Source: JBPOHE01 sp052035915 (GTDB lineage: Bacteria > Pseudomonadota > Gammaproteobacteria > Chromatiales > Chromatiaceae). From it: a stretch of 57,606 nt of DNA. Under the pieces are notes generated by a model. That model made no database searches. It was not told the DNA's origin and saw only the letters and a list, made by a program, of their open reading frames with translations. The stretch spans positions 1 to 57,606 of the forward strand of contig JBPOHE010000057.1 of assembly GCA_052035915.1 (NCBI GenBank), read 5' to 3'. Positions 1-8,218 of this stretch are shown piece after piece. A program made the position numbers and the translations under genes. How positions within the stretch are numbered: the first letter of the stretch is position 1; every line of letters begins with the position of its first letter.

Positions 1-1
1 C

Positions 2-160
2 CCGGGTGGCCTCAAACGGGTGTTGATCTTCAGTGGAACCAGGGTGTCCTCGGACTCTGGCTCCAAGGTGAAGACCCGGAAAAGCGGCGATCTCTGGGTG
101 ATCGATGTCAACGACTATGAGCACTACCGGATTCCAGAGGCGGTGATTTCCGGAGGCTGA
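2..160 (+). CDS. C-terminal fragment of an unidentified protein
   Basis: The frame is open from the left edge to a TGA at 158-160 and gives 52 residues ending VISGG. It contains a basic/serine stretch followed by a hydrophobic, acidic segment (DLWVIDVNDYEHY). The codon choice looks coding (many C/G third positions). I do not recognise a family, and the start lies outside the window. Confidence 0.45.
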   Translation, partial: PGGLKRVLIFSGTRVSSDSGSKVKTRKSGDLWVIDVNDYEHYRIPEAVISGG

Positions 161-263
161 ATGGGCGCCCGGGCCGAAAGGCTGATGTCGACCAGGCCGG
201 TAGGCCCGACCTGTCCTTTCACTGTCTTGGCCTGGTGAATCCACCGCTTCGAGCTCGGAGGTT

Positions 264-381
264 CCGGGCCTGGGCTGAAAATAGCCGGATATCGTTCTCA
301 TTTTGGGAACAAAAGATCTCTTAATAAATATATTGTTCTCTATTGGAGAACGCAAAATCGGGTAAAACAGCCCAGGCCCGG
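264..381. repeat. GTTCTC palindromic element, copy A
   Basis: This 118 bp imperfect palindrome is the best preserved copy. The outer arms CCGGGCCTGGGCTG (264-277) and CAGCCCAGGCCCGG (368-381) are exact inverted repeats. Inside are two hairpins of the form GTTCTC-N5/6-G(A/G)GAAC separated by about 20 AT-rich bases, with AAAATCGG-type arms between the inner and outer parts. Seven further copies lie at 4.7, 20.7, 22.2, 30.2, 47.8, 48.1 and 54.6 kb. It carries no ORF. Confidence 0.85.
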
Positions 382-414
382 AAGTGCTGGAAGTGGCCAG
401 CGCCTGATTCATAC

Positions 415-443
415 TTGACACTTACACTCGGGATTTCCATAGT
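415..443 (+). promoter_or_regulatory. possible sigma70 promoter
   Basis: TTGACA at 415-420 is followed after 17 bp by CATAGT at 438-443. It points toward the dioxygenase gene at 612, but a small inverted-repeat element lies in between, so the leader would be about 160 nt. Confidence 0.3.
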
Positions 444-512
444 TCATGCATGATCTCGGAGGTAAAGCCAGAGCGGATCACCCCCGGCCCGCGCCTCCGA
501 GGGCCGCCCAAG

Positions 513-599
513 CCTGAGAGGTTGTGAAAATATCGTCTGCCTACCACAGGCGCTCGGGGGCGCCCTCGCTACGGCATCCGATTTTTTCACAACCTCTGA
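513..599. mobile_element. 87-bp MITE-like element with ~22-bp terminal inverted repeats
   Basis: The left end CTGAGAGGTTGTGAAAATAT (513 on) and the inverted right end (578-599, ending CAACCTCTGAG) match over about 22 bp with two or three differences. The 43 bp between them are GC-rich and noncoding. It ends 12 bp before the ATG of the dioxygenase gene, so it is part of that gene's leader. No transposase is nearby. Only this copy was noticed in the window. Confidence 0.6.
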
Positions 600-611
600 G
601 TGGAGAGCCCC

Positions 612-1256
612 ATGAACACCGATCTCGAACGCCGACAATGGGTCCTTGGTCTCGCCGGTCTGCTGCTCGCCGGTCCCAGTCTGGCGGGACAACTCTTGCA
701 AACCCCGGCCCAATCCGCCGGACCCTTCTATCCCCTGGAACCGCCCCTGGACCAGGACAACGACCTGACCCGGGTGGCCGGCCAAAGCGGCACCGCGGAA
801 GGTCGCCTCACCGATCTCAGCGGCCGCGTCCTGGATCTGGACGGGCGTCCCATTGCCAAGGCACGGGTGGAGATCTGGCAATGCGACGCCCGTGGTCATT
901 ACCACCATCCAGAGGATGACGGCCCCTATCTCGACCCCAACTTTCAGGGCTTCGGTCATGATCTCACCGATGCCGAAGGTCGCTATCGCTTCCGCACCAT
1001 CCATCCGGTGTCCTATCCGGGCCGCACACCCCACATCCATTTCGCCGTTTTCGTCCCTGGCGAGCGACGCTTCACCACCCAGCTCTATGTGGCCGGTGAA
1101 CCCGGAAACGACGAGGATTTTCTCTTCCGTACCCTTCCCCTCGAGCGTCGCCATCTGGTTCTCTCGGCCTTCGTCCCCAGCCCCCAGAATCCCGATCTCC
1201 TGGCGACCCAGTTCGACATCGTCCTGGGCCAGGGTCGCGGCACCCCGGTCGGCTGA
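612..1256 (+). CDS. Tat-exported intradiol ring-cleavage dioxygenase-like protein
   Basis: 214 residues. The N-terminus has an ERRQW twin-arginine-like motif followed by a hydrophobic core ending near GPSLAG, suggesting Tat export. The body matches the protocatechuate/catechol intradiol dioxygenase beta-sandwich (AGPFYP entry motif; carboxypeptidase-regulatory-like strand VLDLDGRPIAKARVEIWQ). The four iron ligands are present as Tyr97, Tyr135, His141 and His143. The family uses non-haem Fe(III) to cleave catechols; the substrate of exported members is unknown to me. ATG 612 is preferred over GTG 600 because GGAGAG lies 4 bases upstream. It is 12 bp from the DsbD-like gene, so probably cotranscribed. 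Confidence 0.8.
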   Translation: MNTDLERRQWVLGLAGLLLAGPSLAGQLLQTPAQSAGPFYPLEPPLDQDNDLTRVAGQSGTAEGRLTDLSGRVLDLDGRPIAKARVEIWQCDARGHYHHPEDDGPYLDPNFQGFGHDLTDAEGRYRFRTIHPVSYPGRTPHIHFAVFVPGERRFTTQLYVAGEPGNDEDFLFRTLPLERRHLVLSAFVPSPQNPDLLATQFDIVLGQGRGTPVG

Positions 1257-1268
1257 GGCGATCCAGCC

Positions 1269-3347
1269 TTGATCTCCTTATCCGCCTGGCGACTGGCGCT
1301 CTGGTTCCTGGCACTTTGGGCGAGCTTCGCTCAGGCCGGGAACCCGATCGTCACCCCCCATGTGCGGGCCGAGTTGCTTAGCGAACAGACCTCGATCCGT
1401 CCTGGGCAGAGCTTTTGGATGGCGGTGCGTCTGAACATCATTCCTGGCTGGCATACCTACTGGAAAAATCCCGGCGATTCCGGCGAGGCCATGCGCCTGC
1501 GTTGGGAACTGCCCCCGGGTTGGCAGTCCGGCGACATCCACTGGCCCTGGCCGGAACGCCTCCCGGTCGGACCCCTGATGAACTTCGGCTATGCGGGCGT
1601 GGCCTGGATGCTGGTGCCCATCACCCCTCCCCTGGAACTGGCGTCAGGACCCCAAAGACTCGAGGTGCAAGCCAACTGGTTAGTGTGCGAGGAAGAATGC
1701 ATCCCCGAGAGCGGCACTCTGGCTCTGTCCCTGCCGGTCAGCACCCAGACCCCGCAGCCTTCTGCCGAGGCCCCCGCCATTGCCGAGGTCCGTCACCGCC
1801 TGCCACAACCCCTGGATGGTATCGAACTGGAAGTGGTCGATGCCGGGAGCCTGCGGCTGCACCTGGGTCGGCTCAACTCCCAGGAAAAGCTCCAGAGCGC
1901 CTGGTTTTTCCCGGAGCAATACGGCCTGGTGGAGCTGGCCGCATCCCAGATCCTGGCGGACGGGCCCCAGGGTCAGACGTTGACCCTGCAACGCGGCGAT
2001 CTCCGCGGCCAACCCCTGGAAGGGTTGAGTGGCACCCTGGTGGTCAGCCGGAAGTCGGGGGAAGGGGAGGTCAGCCAAGGTTTCGACATCCATGCTTCTC
2101 CCAACCAGGTCCCCACCGACACCAGCCTGGCTCTGGCGCTCCTCTTCGCCCTGGCCGGCGGTTTGTTGCTCAATGTCATGCCCTGCGTCTTCCCGGTACT
2201 GTCCCTCAAGGCCCTGCATCTGGTCGAACAGCGCCGGGTGGAGGCCCAGGGGGTACGGCTGGGCGGGTTGGTATTCACGGCGGGTATCCTGATCTCCTTC
2301 CTGGCCATCGCCGCGGTGCTGTTGCTGTTGCGCTCGGGGGGGGAGGCCATAGGTTGGGGCTTTCAACTCCAGTCACCGCCGGTGGTGTTGGCGCTGGCCT
2401 GGCTGACCTTCGCCCTGGGATTGTGGCTGTCTGGGGTCTGGACCCTGGGTCATCGCTTGAGTGGGGTGGGGCAGGGACTCACCGAGTCCCGCGGCCATCT
2501 GGGCAGCTTTTTCACCGGGGTTCTGGCGGTGGTGGTCGCCACCCCTTGCACCGCCCCCTTCATGGGCGCCGCCCTGGGCTATGCCCTCACCCAGCCGGCC
2601 CCTCTGGCCCTGGCGGTGTTTTTTGCCCTGGGGCTGGGCATGGCCCTGCCCTGGTTGTTGTTGAGCTTTTTTCCCGCTCTACAGCGACGGCTCCCCAGAC
2701 CCGGCGCCTGGCTGGAACATTTCAAGCAACTGCTCGCCTTCCCCCTTTACGCCACCGCCGCCTGGTTGGTCTGGGTCCTGAGCCAGCAAACCGATGCCCA
2801 GGGACTCGCCGCCGCCCTCGCCGGTCTGGTGGCGATCAGCCTGGCCGCCTGGTTGTGGCCGCTCAGCCGCCTCGCCAGTCGACCCTGGCGATGGTTCGGT
2901 AACGCGGTTGGGTTGGCGACGCTCTTGCTGCTCGGCGGTCTGCTCGGCTCCTTGTCCAATTCTGACGCCGCCACGGCCGAACCTTCACCCGATCCCGACC
3001 AGGTCTTCAGTCAGGCCAGGTTGAACGAGTTGCGCGCTCAAGGCAAACCCGTGTTCGTCAATTTCACCGCCGCTTGGTGCATCACCTGCCAGGTGAACGA
3101 CCGCCTGGCCTTGAGCCGGGCAGCCGCGCAACAGGCCATGCGGGAAGGCGGGGTAACCTATCTCAAGGCGGATTGGACCCGACGCGATCCTGCCATTACC
3201 GCCATCCTGGAGCGCCATGGTCGCAGCGGCGTGCCCATGTACCTACTCTATCCACCCGGCAGCGGCGATCCCGAGATCCTGCCCGCGGTCCTCACCGAAG
3301 CCCTGGTGCTGGAACGCCTGCGTCGCTGGTTGCCGGCAAAATCCTGA
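1269..3347 (+). CDS. DsbD/ScsB-like transmembrane thiol-disulfide reductase
   Basis: 692 residues starting at TTG 1269, where a signal peptide (LALWFLALWASFAQAG) begins; no in-frame ATG precedes it. There is an N-terminal DsbD-type periplasmic domain (CEEECIPESG; residues about 25-260), a central bundle of about eight membrane segments with paired cysteines (VMPCVFPV and ATPCTAPF, as in DsbD), and a C-terminal thioredoxin-like domain with CITC near residues 604-607. The family carries electrons from cytoplasmic thioredoxin across the membrane to periplasmic partners. The large N-terminal domain is closer to ScsB than to classical DsbD. It lies between the dioxygenase and a secreted peroxiredoxin-like gene, with a thioredoxin gene convergent nearby, forming a redox neighbourhood. 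Confidence 0.85.
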   Translation: MISLSAWRLALWFLALWASFAQAGNPIVTPHVRAELLSEQTSIRPGQSFWMAVRLNIIPGWHTYWKNPGDSGEAMRLRWELPPGWQSGDIHWPWPERLPVGPLMNFGYAGVAWMLVPITPPLELASGPQRLEVQANWLVCEEECIPESGTLALSLPVSTQTPQPSAEAPAIAEVRHRLPQPLDGIELEVVDAGSLRLHLGRLNSQEKLQSAWFFPEQYGLVELAASQILADGPQGQTLTLQRGDLRGQPLEGLSGTLVVSRKSGEGEVSQGFDIHASPNQVPTDTSLALALLFALAGGLLLNVMPCVFPVLSLKALHLVEQRRVEAQGVRLGGLVFTAGILISFLAIAAVLLLLRSGGEAIGWGFQLQSPPVVLALAWLTFALGLWLSGVWTLGHRLSGVGQGLTESRGHLGSFFTGVLAVVVATPCTAPFMGAALGYALTQPAPLALAVFFALGLGMALPWLLLSFFPALQRRLPRPGAWLEHFKQLLAFPLYATAAWLVWVLSQQTDAQGLAAALAGLVAISLAAWLWPLSRLASRPWRWFGNAVGLATLLLLGGLLGSLSNSDAATAEPSPDPDQVFSQARLNELRAQGKPVFVNFTAAWCITCQVNDRLALSRAAAQQAMREGGVTYLKADWTRRDPAITAILERHGRSGVPMYLLYPPGSGDPEILPAVLTEALVLERLRRWLPAKS

Positions 3348-3384
3348 AGTCCATACCTTCCAACCCGAGAGGAGTCTACGAACC

Positions 3385-4002
3385 ATGAACACCCGGCCAT
3401 CTCGCGTGTCCTTGCCTATCCTGACCCTGCTGTTGGTGTGTATCGCTGGCCTCGCCCAGGCGGCCCCCCAGATCGGCCAGCCCGCCCCGGACTTCAGCGG
3501 CACCGATGTCGACGGCAAGGTCTGGCACTTGAATGACTTCAGCGGCCAGACTCTGGTGCTGGAGTGGACCAATCACGATTGTCCCTATGTGCGCAAGCAT
3601 TACGGCAGCGGCAACATGCAGGCGCTGCAAGGCGCCGCCGCCAAGGATGGGGTGGTCTGGCTCAGTATCATTTCATCCGCGCCCGGGAAGCAGGGCCATG
3701 TCACTCCCGCCGAGGCCAAGGAACTCACCAGCTCCCGCCACGCCGCTCCGACCTCGGTCATTCTCGACCCCAGCGGCGAGATCGGCCGTGCCTACGAGGC
3801 CAAGACCACGCCCCACATGTTCGTCATCGATCCCAAGGGCCTCCTGGTCTACATGGGCGGCATCGACGACAAGGCCACCACCGATCAAGCAGACATCCCC
3901 GGCGCACGCAACCATGTCGCCGCCGCGCTGGCGGAGTTGAAGGCCGGCAAGGCAGTGAGTCAGCCCATCACCAAGCCTTATGGTTGTTCTGTTAAATATT
4001 AG
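3385..4002 (+). CDS. secreted AhpC/TSA-type (redoxin) protein
   Basis: 205 residues with a clear Sec signal peptide (LPILTLLLVCIAGLAQA). The redoxin fold is visible: APQIGQPAPDF, VLEWTNHDCPYVRKHY, then PTSVILDPSGEIGRAYEAKTTPHMFVIDPKG. It has one candidate active cysteine, Cys66 in DCPYV, and no CXXC. A second cysteine, Cys202, lies at the C-terminus (YGCSVKY). ATG 3385 is chosen because it starts the signal peptide and is preceded by GAGAGGAG; the frame runs further upstream into the previous gene. It is 37 bp after the DsbD-like gene, which could supply reductant in the periplasm. Confidence 0.8.
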   Translation: MNTRPSRVSLPILTLLLVCIAGLAQAAPQIGQPAPDFSGTDVDGKVWHLNDFSGQTLVLEWTNHDCPYVRKHYGSGNMQALQGAAAKDGVVWLSIISSAPGKQGHVTPAEAKELTSSRHAAPTSVILDPSGEIGRAYEAKTTPHMFVIDPKGLLVYMGGIDDKATTDQADIPGARNHVAAALAELKAGKAVSQPITKPYGCSVKY

Positions 4003-4060
4003 GTTGTCTTGTGATTCAAGCCAAAACGCGCTTGGCCCGGAGGAGATGGACAGAGGCTAT

Positions 4061-4092
4061 AAAAAAACAACCCCGAACGAAGTCGGGGTTGT
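4061..4092 (-). terminator. rho-independent terminator for the thioredoxin gene
   Basis: A 10-bp stem (4067-4076 with 4083-4092, core CAACCCCGA/TCGGGGTTG) has a 6-nt loop. On the minus strand it is followed by seven T (the A run at 4061-4067). Confidence 0.85.
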
Positions 4093-4135
4093 GGTTGACA
4101 GAGAAAGCGGTCAATCGATCCGACTTGTGCCCCGT

Positions 4136-4507
4136 TCAAGACGGCTGGGCCTGCTCGGCCTCCACCTGACGCCGCACCTCCTCCATATCCAGCTCCTTGG
4201 CCTTGAGGACGAGCTGTCGGAAGGCCGACTCTGGCAAGGCACCAGGCTGACTATAGATAATGATGCGATCACGGAAGATCATCAGGGTCGGGATCGAGCG
4301 AATGCGGAAGTGGGCGGCGATCTCCTGCTCTTCCTCGGTATTGACTTTGGCAAACAAGATGTCCGGGTGATCGGCGGCCACCTTGTCAAAGACAGGGGCG
4401 AATGAGCGACAAGGTCCGCACCAGGGCGCCCAAAAGTCCACGATAACAAAGGCATTCTCGACAACGGATGACTCGAAGCTGTCTCTGGTCAGTGCAACTA
4501 CACCCAC
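4136..4507 (-). CDS. thioredoxin
   Basis: 123 residues, a single thioredoxin domain with the WCGPC active site at Cys30/Cys33, the cis-Pro motif SIPTLMIF, and a short acidic helical C-terminal extension (about 15 residues beyond the usual 108). It is a cytoplasmic dithiol donor with no signal peptide. It is monocistronic, ending in a strong terminator and convergent with the DsbD/redoxin operon, whose DsbD-like protein would need reduced thioredoxin. Whether it is the main TrxA or a specialised paralog cannot be told here. Confidence 0.88.
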   Translation of the reverse strand: MGVVALTRDSFESSVVENAFVIVDFWAPWCGPCRSFAPVFDKVAADHPDILFAKVNTEEEQEIAAHFRIRSIPTLMIFRDRIIIYSQPGALPESAFRQLVLKAKELDMEEVRRQVEAEQAQPS

Positions 4508-4610
4508 TGGAATCTCCTCAGCGATAGGTATCTGGTAATGCTACCAGATCTGACAGGCAGATTCCCCCTGCGCCTCTACCCAGACCACCCCCAAGGGGTT
4601 CCGGTTTTTC

Positions 4611-4792
4611 AGAAGCTGTTTGGAAAGTCTCGTTACAGCTTCCGCGCCTCGGGGCCGAGGTCTGTTCCTGTGATTATTGTTCTTATTAAGAGAACAATAA
4701 AGGATTTATTCCTTCATCTTTTGCCAATAAGAGAACGAAAATCGGGCCTTTCCGCTCGATGCCCGGGAGGCGGGACTTTCCAAGCAGTTTCT
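4611..4792. mobile_element. composite GTTCTC element, copy B, with terminal inverted repeats
   Basis: 182 bp bounded by inverted ends AGAAGCTGTTTGGAAAGTCT (4611 on) and its near-complement at 4771-4792. The interior contains the two GTTCTC-type hairpins and the conserved GATGCCCGG arm. It is nearly the same as copy H at 54462-54642; the first 57 bases are identical. There is no ORF. It lies between the divergent thioredoxin promoter region and the 3' end of the SnoaL-like gene. Confidence 0.8.
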
Positions 4793-4807
4793 CAGATCGC
4801 CAGGCCT

Positions 4808-5239
4808 TTATCTTGGGCTGGGGCCTGCCCCCCGATTGAGGCCGGGAGGAGGAGATGGCGGAGAGTTTTGATGCATGATCAATCGCCAACCATTCGGCCC
4901 GAGTCGATAGATGTTGGTGGCAAAGAGAGGTGGATTCGGGGTGCCTGGTGGCTGATTGGGAAGAATCACCCGTTCCTCGACACAATGGATGGCGATCTCT
5001 CGAGTTTCGATCCAGTGGAGATGGCGCACCTGGATCTCCAGCCCCCGGCTTGCCCCCAGCACCGACTGCCAGTTAGCCAGCACCTGATCCCGGCCAAACT
5101 GAGGTAACCCCATGGGTAGGAGACTGAAAATATCATCGGCCGTATCCCACGCCTCCGCCATGGCCTCGGGGTCGGCCTCGTCGATGGCGTCGTAGAAGGC
5201 GTCTTCGGCATCCTGGGGGGTGGCGTATCCCTGGGACAT
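4808..5239 (-). CDS. SnoaL-like / NTF2-fold protein
   Basis: 143 residues. The N-terminal helix (DAEDAFYDAIDEADPEAMAEAWD), a central FSLLPMGLPQFGRDQVLANWQSVL turn and the beta-strand end NIYRLGPNGWRLIMHQNSPP match the DUF4440/SnoaL_3 cone fold. Such proteins are small-molecule binding or ketosteroid-isomerase-like; the substrate is unknown. The start is ATG 5239. It reads the same way as the rhodanese gene 92 bp upstream, so they may be cotranscribed. Confidence 0.7.
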   Translation of the reverse strand: MSQGYATPQDAEDAFYDAIDEADPEAMAEAWDTADDIFSLLPMGLPQFGRDQVLANWQSVLGASRGLEIQVRHLHWIETREIAIHCVEERVILPNQPPGTPNPPLFATNIYRLGPNGWRLIMHQNSPPSPPPGLNRGAGPSPR

Positions 5240-5331
5240 GATTCGTTACCTCTTGTGGCTGATACTGTTGAGATGCAGTGGGGTTTCCCAGCCGGGGTGC
5301 GTTTTCGGCTGGGGCGGAAAGCGGGATCGGA

Positions 5332-5784
5332 TCAGCATTGTTCCCAGGGTAACCCATGGAAACGCCAGCCACCCAGGGTGCTGCGGTGGTGGCTTTCGTC
5401 CAGGTCGCCTTCGAAGCCTTCATCGACATGAAATACTCGGCTGAACCCCGACTCGAGGAGCACCTTGCCGGCTTCGAGGGAACGTTTTCCACTCCGACAG
5501 ATCAGCACTATGGGGGTACATCCCTCCTCCGTGGTGCAGATCGCCCCACCCAACACCAGTTTGCGCACATCGGTGACGAAATGGGGGTTCACCGTCCATT
5601 CGGGCTCGTCGATCCAGGGGATGTGAACCGCCCCCTTGGGATGACCGACGAAGAGATATTCCATAGTCGACCTGATGTCGATCAAAATGGTCCGTGGGTC
5701 ATCTTGTATCAGTTGCCACGCCTGTTGCGGGTTGAGTGCGCCAAGGTTGGGATGAGAAGTAGCGGAAGGGGATTTTTTCGTCAT
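5332..5784 (-). CDS. single-domain rhodanese-like sulfurtransferase
   Basis: 150 residues from ATG 5784 (the frame opens 15 codons earlier without a good ribosome site). A rhodanese domain spans about residues 18-135 with ILIDIRSTMEY, HIPW and the active loop LICRSGKRS carrying Cys96. An insert between the strands (TVNPHFVTDVRKLVLGGAICTTEEGC) adds two more cysteines. It has no signal peptide, so is cytoplasmic. It differs clearly from the rhodanese at 25.4 kb. Confidence 0.8.
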   Translation of the reverse strand: MTKKSPSATSHPNLGALNPQQAWQLIQDDPRTILIDIRSTMEYLFVGHPKGAVHIPWIDEPEWTVNPHFVTDVRKLVLGGAICTTEEGCTPIVLICRSGKRSLEAGKVLLESGFSRVFHVDEGFEGDLDESHHRSTLGGWRFHGLPWEQC

Positions 5785-5883
5785 GGGTCTTTGTCGTCTC
5801 GGGTCGAATCGAACAGCTTGGAGTTCCATGGGTAATGTAGTCGAAGCCGAGGAACTTTGCGCCTCCGGGCTGGGGAGGGACTG

Positions 5884-6774
5884 ATGCGTACCAGGCTGCT
5901 ACTCTGGCTGGTACGACTGATTGCCGCTTTGCCAAGGCGTTTCCTTTACTGGCTGGCGATCCTGGTCGGCACCCTGGCCTATCTGTTTCCCAATCGGGAG
6001 CGCAAGACGGCCAGCCTCAACCTGCGACTCTGTCTGCCCGAACTGACTCCCGGAGTCAGGCGCCGTCTGCTGTGGGCCACCCTGGTGGAGAACGCCAAGA
6101 CCCTGGTGGAGACCCCAGCGATCTGGTACGGCGACGCCCGGTACTGGGCCGCTCTGGTGCGGGATCCCAGCGACGGGGAATTGGCGCGCCGGCTTCTGGC
6201 GGCGGGTAAAGGGCTCATCATCGCCGCCCCCCATCTGGGGAGCTGGGAGGCGGGGGTCCACAAGCTGGCCCAGATCGCACCGATTACGGCTCTCTATCGT
6301 CCTCTCAAGGAAGGTTCTCTCGCCGAGGCCATGTTGGCCGGGCGCAGCCGCGGTGGTGCCCATCTGGTGCCGACCACCGCCGCCGGGGTGAAGGCCCTAT
6401 ACGCGGCCTTGGAACGAGGCGAGATGATTACCATCCTGCCCGACCAGCAACCCCCCAGCCGCACTAAGGGCGCCGGTGTCTTCGCGCCTTTTTTTGGTGT
6501 TCCTGCCTTGACCATGGTTTTGGTCAATCGTTTGGCGCGGAGAACCGGGGCGCCGGTGGTGTTCGCCTATGCCGAGCGGTTGCCTGGAACAGGGGGCTTC
6601 GAGTTGCACTGGCTGGAGGCCCCGGAAGGGATCGCCGACGTCGATCCCCTGGTGGGAGCGCAAGCCTTGAATCTCGGCGTCGAACAGGTGGTGCGGCGCT
6701 GTCCGCAACAGTATCAGTGGACTTACAAGAGATTCAGGGCGCGCCCGGAAGGCCAGCCGCGTTTATACGACTGA
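5884..6774 (+). CDS. LpxL/HtrB-family lipid A biosynthesis acyltransferase
   Basis: 296 residues from ATG 5884, preceded by GGGAGGGA. An N-terminal membrane anchor (LLLWLVRLIAALPRRFLYWLAIL) is followed by the acyltransferase domain with the H-x4-E motif HLGSWE (His117, Glu122), LYRPLKEG and LPDQQP, all typical of the lauroyl/myristoyl transferases that acylate Kdo-lipid A at the inner membrane. The ending (CPQQYQWTYKRFRARPEG) also matches. It is convergent with soxZ. The acyl chain used cannot be judged. Confidence 0.85.
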   Translation: MRTRLLLWLVRLIAALPRRFLYWLAILVGTLAYLFPNRERKTASLNLRLCLPELTPGVRRRLLWATLVENAKTLVETPAIWYGDARYWAALVRDPSDGELARRLLAAGKGLIIAAPHLGSWEAGVHKLAQIAPITALYRPLKEGSLAEAMLAGRSRGGAHLVPTTAAGVKALYAALERGEMITILPDQQPPSRTKGAGVFAPFFGVPALTMVLVNRLARRTGAPVVFAYAERLPGTGGFELHWLEAPEGIADVDPLVGAQALNLGVEQVVRRCPQQYQWTYKRFRARPEGQPRLYD

Positions 6775-6880
6775 ATCCGAGGTTGCGAAACGGAAGCTGG
6801 CCTGCAAAATCAGGCTCTGGAAATGCGCCGCTGGGCGTCGATCCCGAAGGTCATCAACACCCAGCGGGGAGTGGACTGGA

Positions 6881-7201
6881 TCAGCCGATGGTGGCGGTGG
6901 CGCTGTCGCTGTCGCCCTTGTTGTCGGTCCAGGTCAACTTGATGCTGTCGCCGGTTTTGGCGCCGGCAAACTTGAAGGAGAGGTAAGGGTTCTTGGAGAT
7001 ACCCCCGCTCCACATGGCCGTCATCACGGCTTTGCCACCGGCCTCGCACACCACTTCCTGAATGAAATGGGCGGGGATGACCTCACCGGTTTTGGCGTCT
7101 TTCCGTGCGCCGGTTTCCATCTCATGGGTAATCAGCGCCTTGACGGTGATGGCACCGTCGCCCTCGTCCTTCGCCCGAAGCTTGATACTGTCTTTAGCCA
7201 T
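6881..7201 (-). CDS. soxZ: SoxZ, sulfur-compound chelating protein subunit
   Basis: 106 residues: DSIKLRAKDEG at the N-terminus, ALITHEMETGARKD, IPAHFIQEV and the immunoglobulin-like C-terminal strands (NPYLSFKFAGAKTGDSIKLTWTD). It forms the SoxYZ carrier with SoxY and has no signal of its own; it is normally co-exported with SoxY. It lies 55 bp after soxY on the same strand. The pair stands alone, without soxB, soxX, soxA, soxC or soxD in this window. Confidence 0.93.
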   Translation of the reverse strand: MAKDSIKLRAKDEGDGAITVKALITHEMETGARKDAKTGEVIPAHFIQEVVCEAGGKAVMTAMWSGGISKNPYLSFKFAGAKTGDSIKLTWTDNKGDSDSATATIG

Positions 7202-7256
7202 TGTCTTTCACCATTGAAAAAGAGTTTGGAAGGGATAATCCGGTCTCTGCTGGAGA

Positions 7257-7733
7257 CTAACCGCCGCAACCACCGATGGTCACCTTGACGTTCTTGCGGT
7301 TGACGAAGGTCTTATCGGCGGTCTTCACCACACCGATGACGTCTCCGGTCTTACCCATCTTGATGCGGGTGGAGACATAGGCTTGAGCCCCTTCGCCCAA
7401 CTGGAAATCCGCAATCAAGGGCACCGGGTTGCCCGCCGCCATGATGGCGATGGACTTGACGCCGGCGATGGTGGTGGAGACGGTGATGGGTACCACGGCG
7501 CCGTTTTCCGCGATATCCGGGGCTTTGACCTCGATGGCGTCGGAATTTTCGGTGGCGTCCGAGCCGAGCAGGGCTTTCAGGGCTTCGTTAACTTCCTTGG
7601 CGGCGAAGGCTTCTTGTTTCCAGGCGGCAAGCACGGCCTGGGGAGTCAGCAATCCAGCCCCGACCGCCACACCTATGGTGCTGGCGGCCAGGGAGCTTTT
7701 GAGGAAAAGCCGACGTTTCATTTCAGTGGTCAT
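7257..7733 (-). CDS. soxY: SoxY, thiosulfate-oxidation carrier protein
   Basis: 158 residues. A Tat signal (RRLFLKSSLAASTIGVAVGAG) leads a SoxY domain, and the protein ends in the diagnostic swinging arm GGCGG, whose cysteine (Cys156) carries sulfur intermediates covalently. In the periplasm SoxYZ is the substrate carrier for thiosulfate oxidation; in sulfur-globule formers lacking SoxCD the sulfane sulfur goes to globules. The start is ATG 7733, with a second ATG four codons on. Confidence 0.94.
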   Translation of the reverse strand: MTTEMKRRLFLKSSLAASTIGVAVGAGLLTPQAVLAAWKQEAFAAKEVNEALKALLGSDATENSDAIEVKAPDIAENGAVVPITVSTTIAGVKSIAIMAAGNPVPLIADFQLGEGAQAYVSTRIKMGKTGDVIGVVKTADKTFVNRKNVKVTIGGCGG

Positions 7734-8218
7734 CTAGGTTTCTCCAAATTTCCGATGGTCGGGATGTGAAGGTTAGGAGTTGATCGGCAGGGTATCGACT
7801 AACCCCTCAACCGGGAGCCGGAGGTGAAAAAGGGCGTATCCCCTCATCCGGCAGGATTCAGGAGACCGCCAGCCCAATAGCGGTGGCTATTCATGGGAGA
7901 GGGACGGCCCCAGGTACAAGGATCGACAGCGATCTTTCCGTCGCTAAGCGAAGGCCGATCCAGGGGAAGTCGAACTGTATTTTCCATCCTGCGCTTCTTT
8001 GGTGGTTGGGGGTCAAAACTTGTAACCGGCCCGGAAGGGGCTTAATCGGGTTTCATCTCGTTATGATCTTGCAAGCGGGGTGATGGGGTATCTCACCAAC
8101 CTCAATCGTTAGAATACGCAAAGATGTCACAATAGCAAGTTACGACGGCTCGGTTCAAACCTCTTCCAGGCGGCGGTGTCCTGAACATGGACATTGGATC
8201 AAGAGTCCAAGTTCCTAT
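7734..8218. other. 485-bp intergenic stretch upstream of soxY
   Basis: Noncoding between the end of the HNH gene and the start of soxY, both on the minus strand. It should hold the soxYZ promoter, but I see no convincing -35/-10 pair, hairpin terminator, tRNA or repeat. No ORF with a ribosome site was found. Confidence 0.5.
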
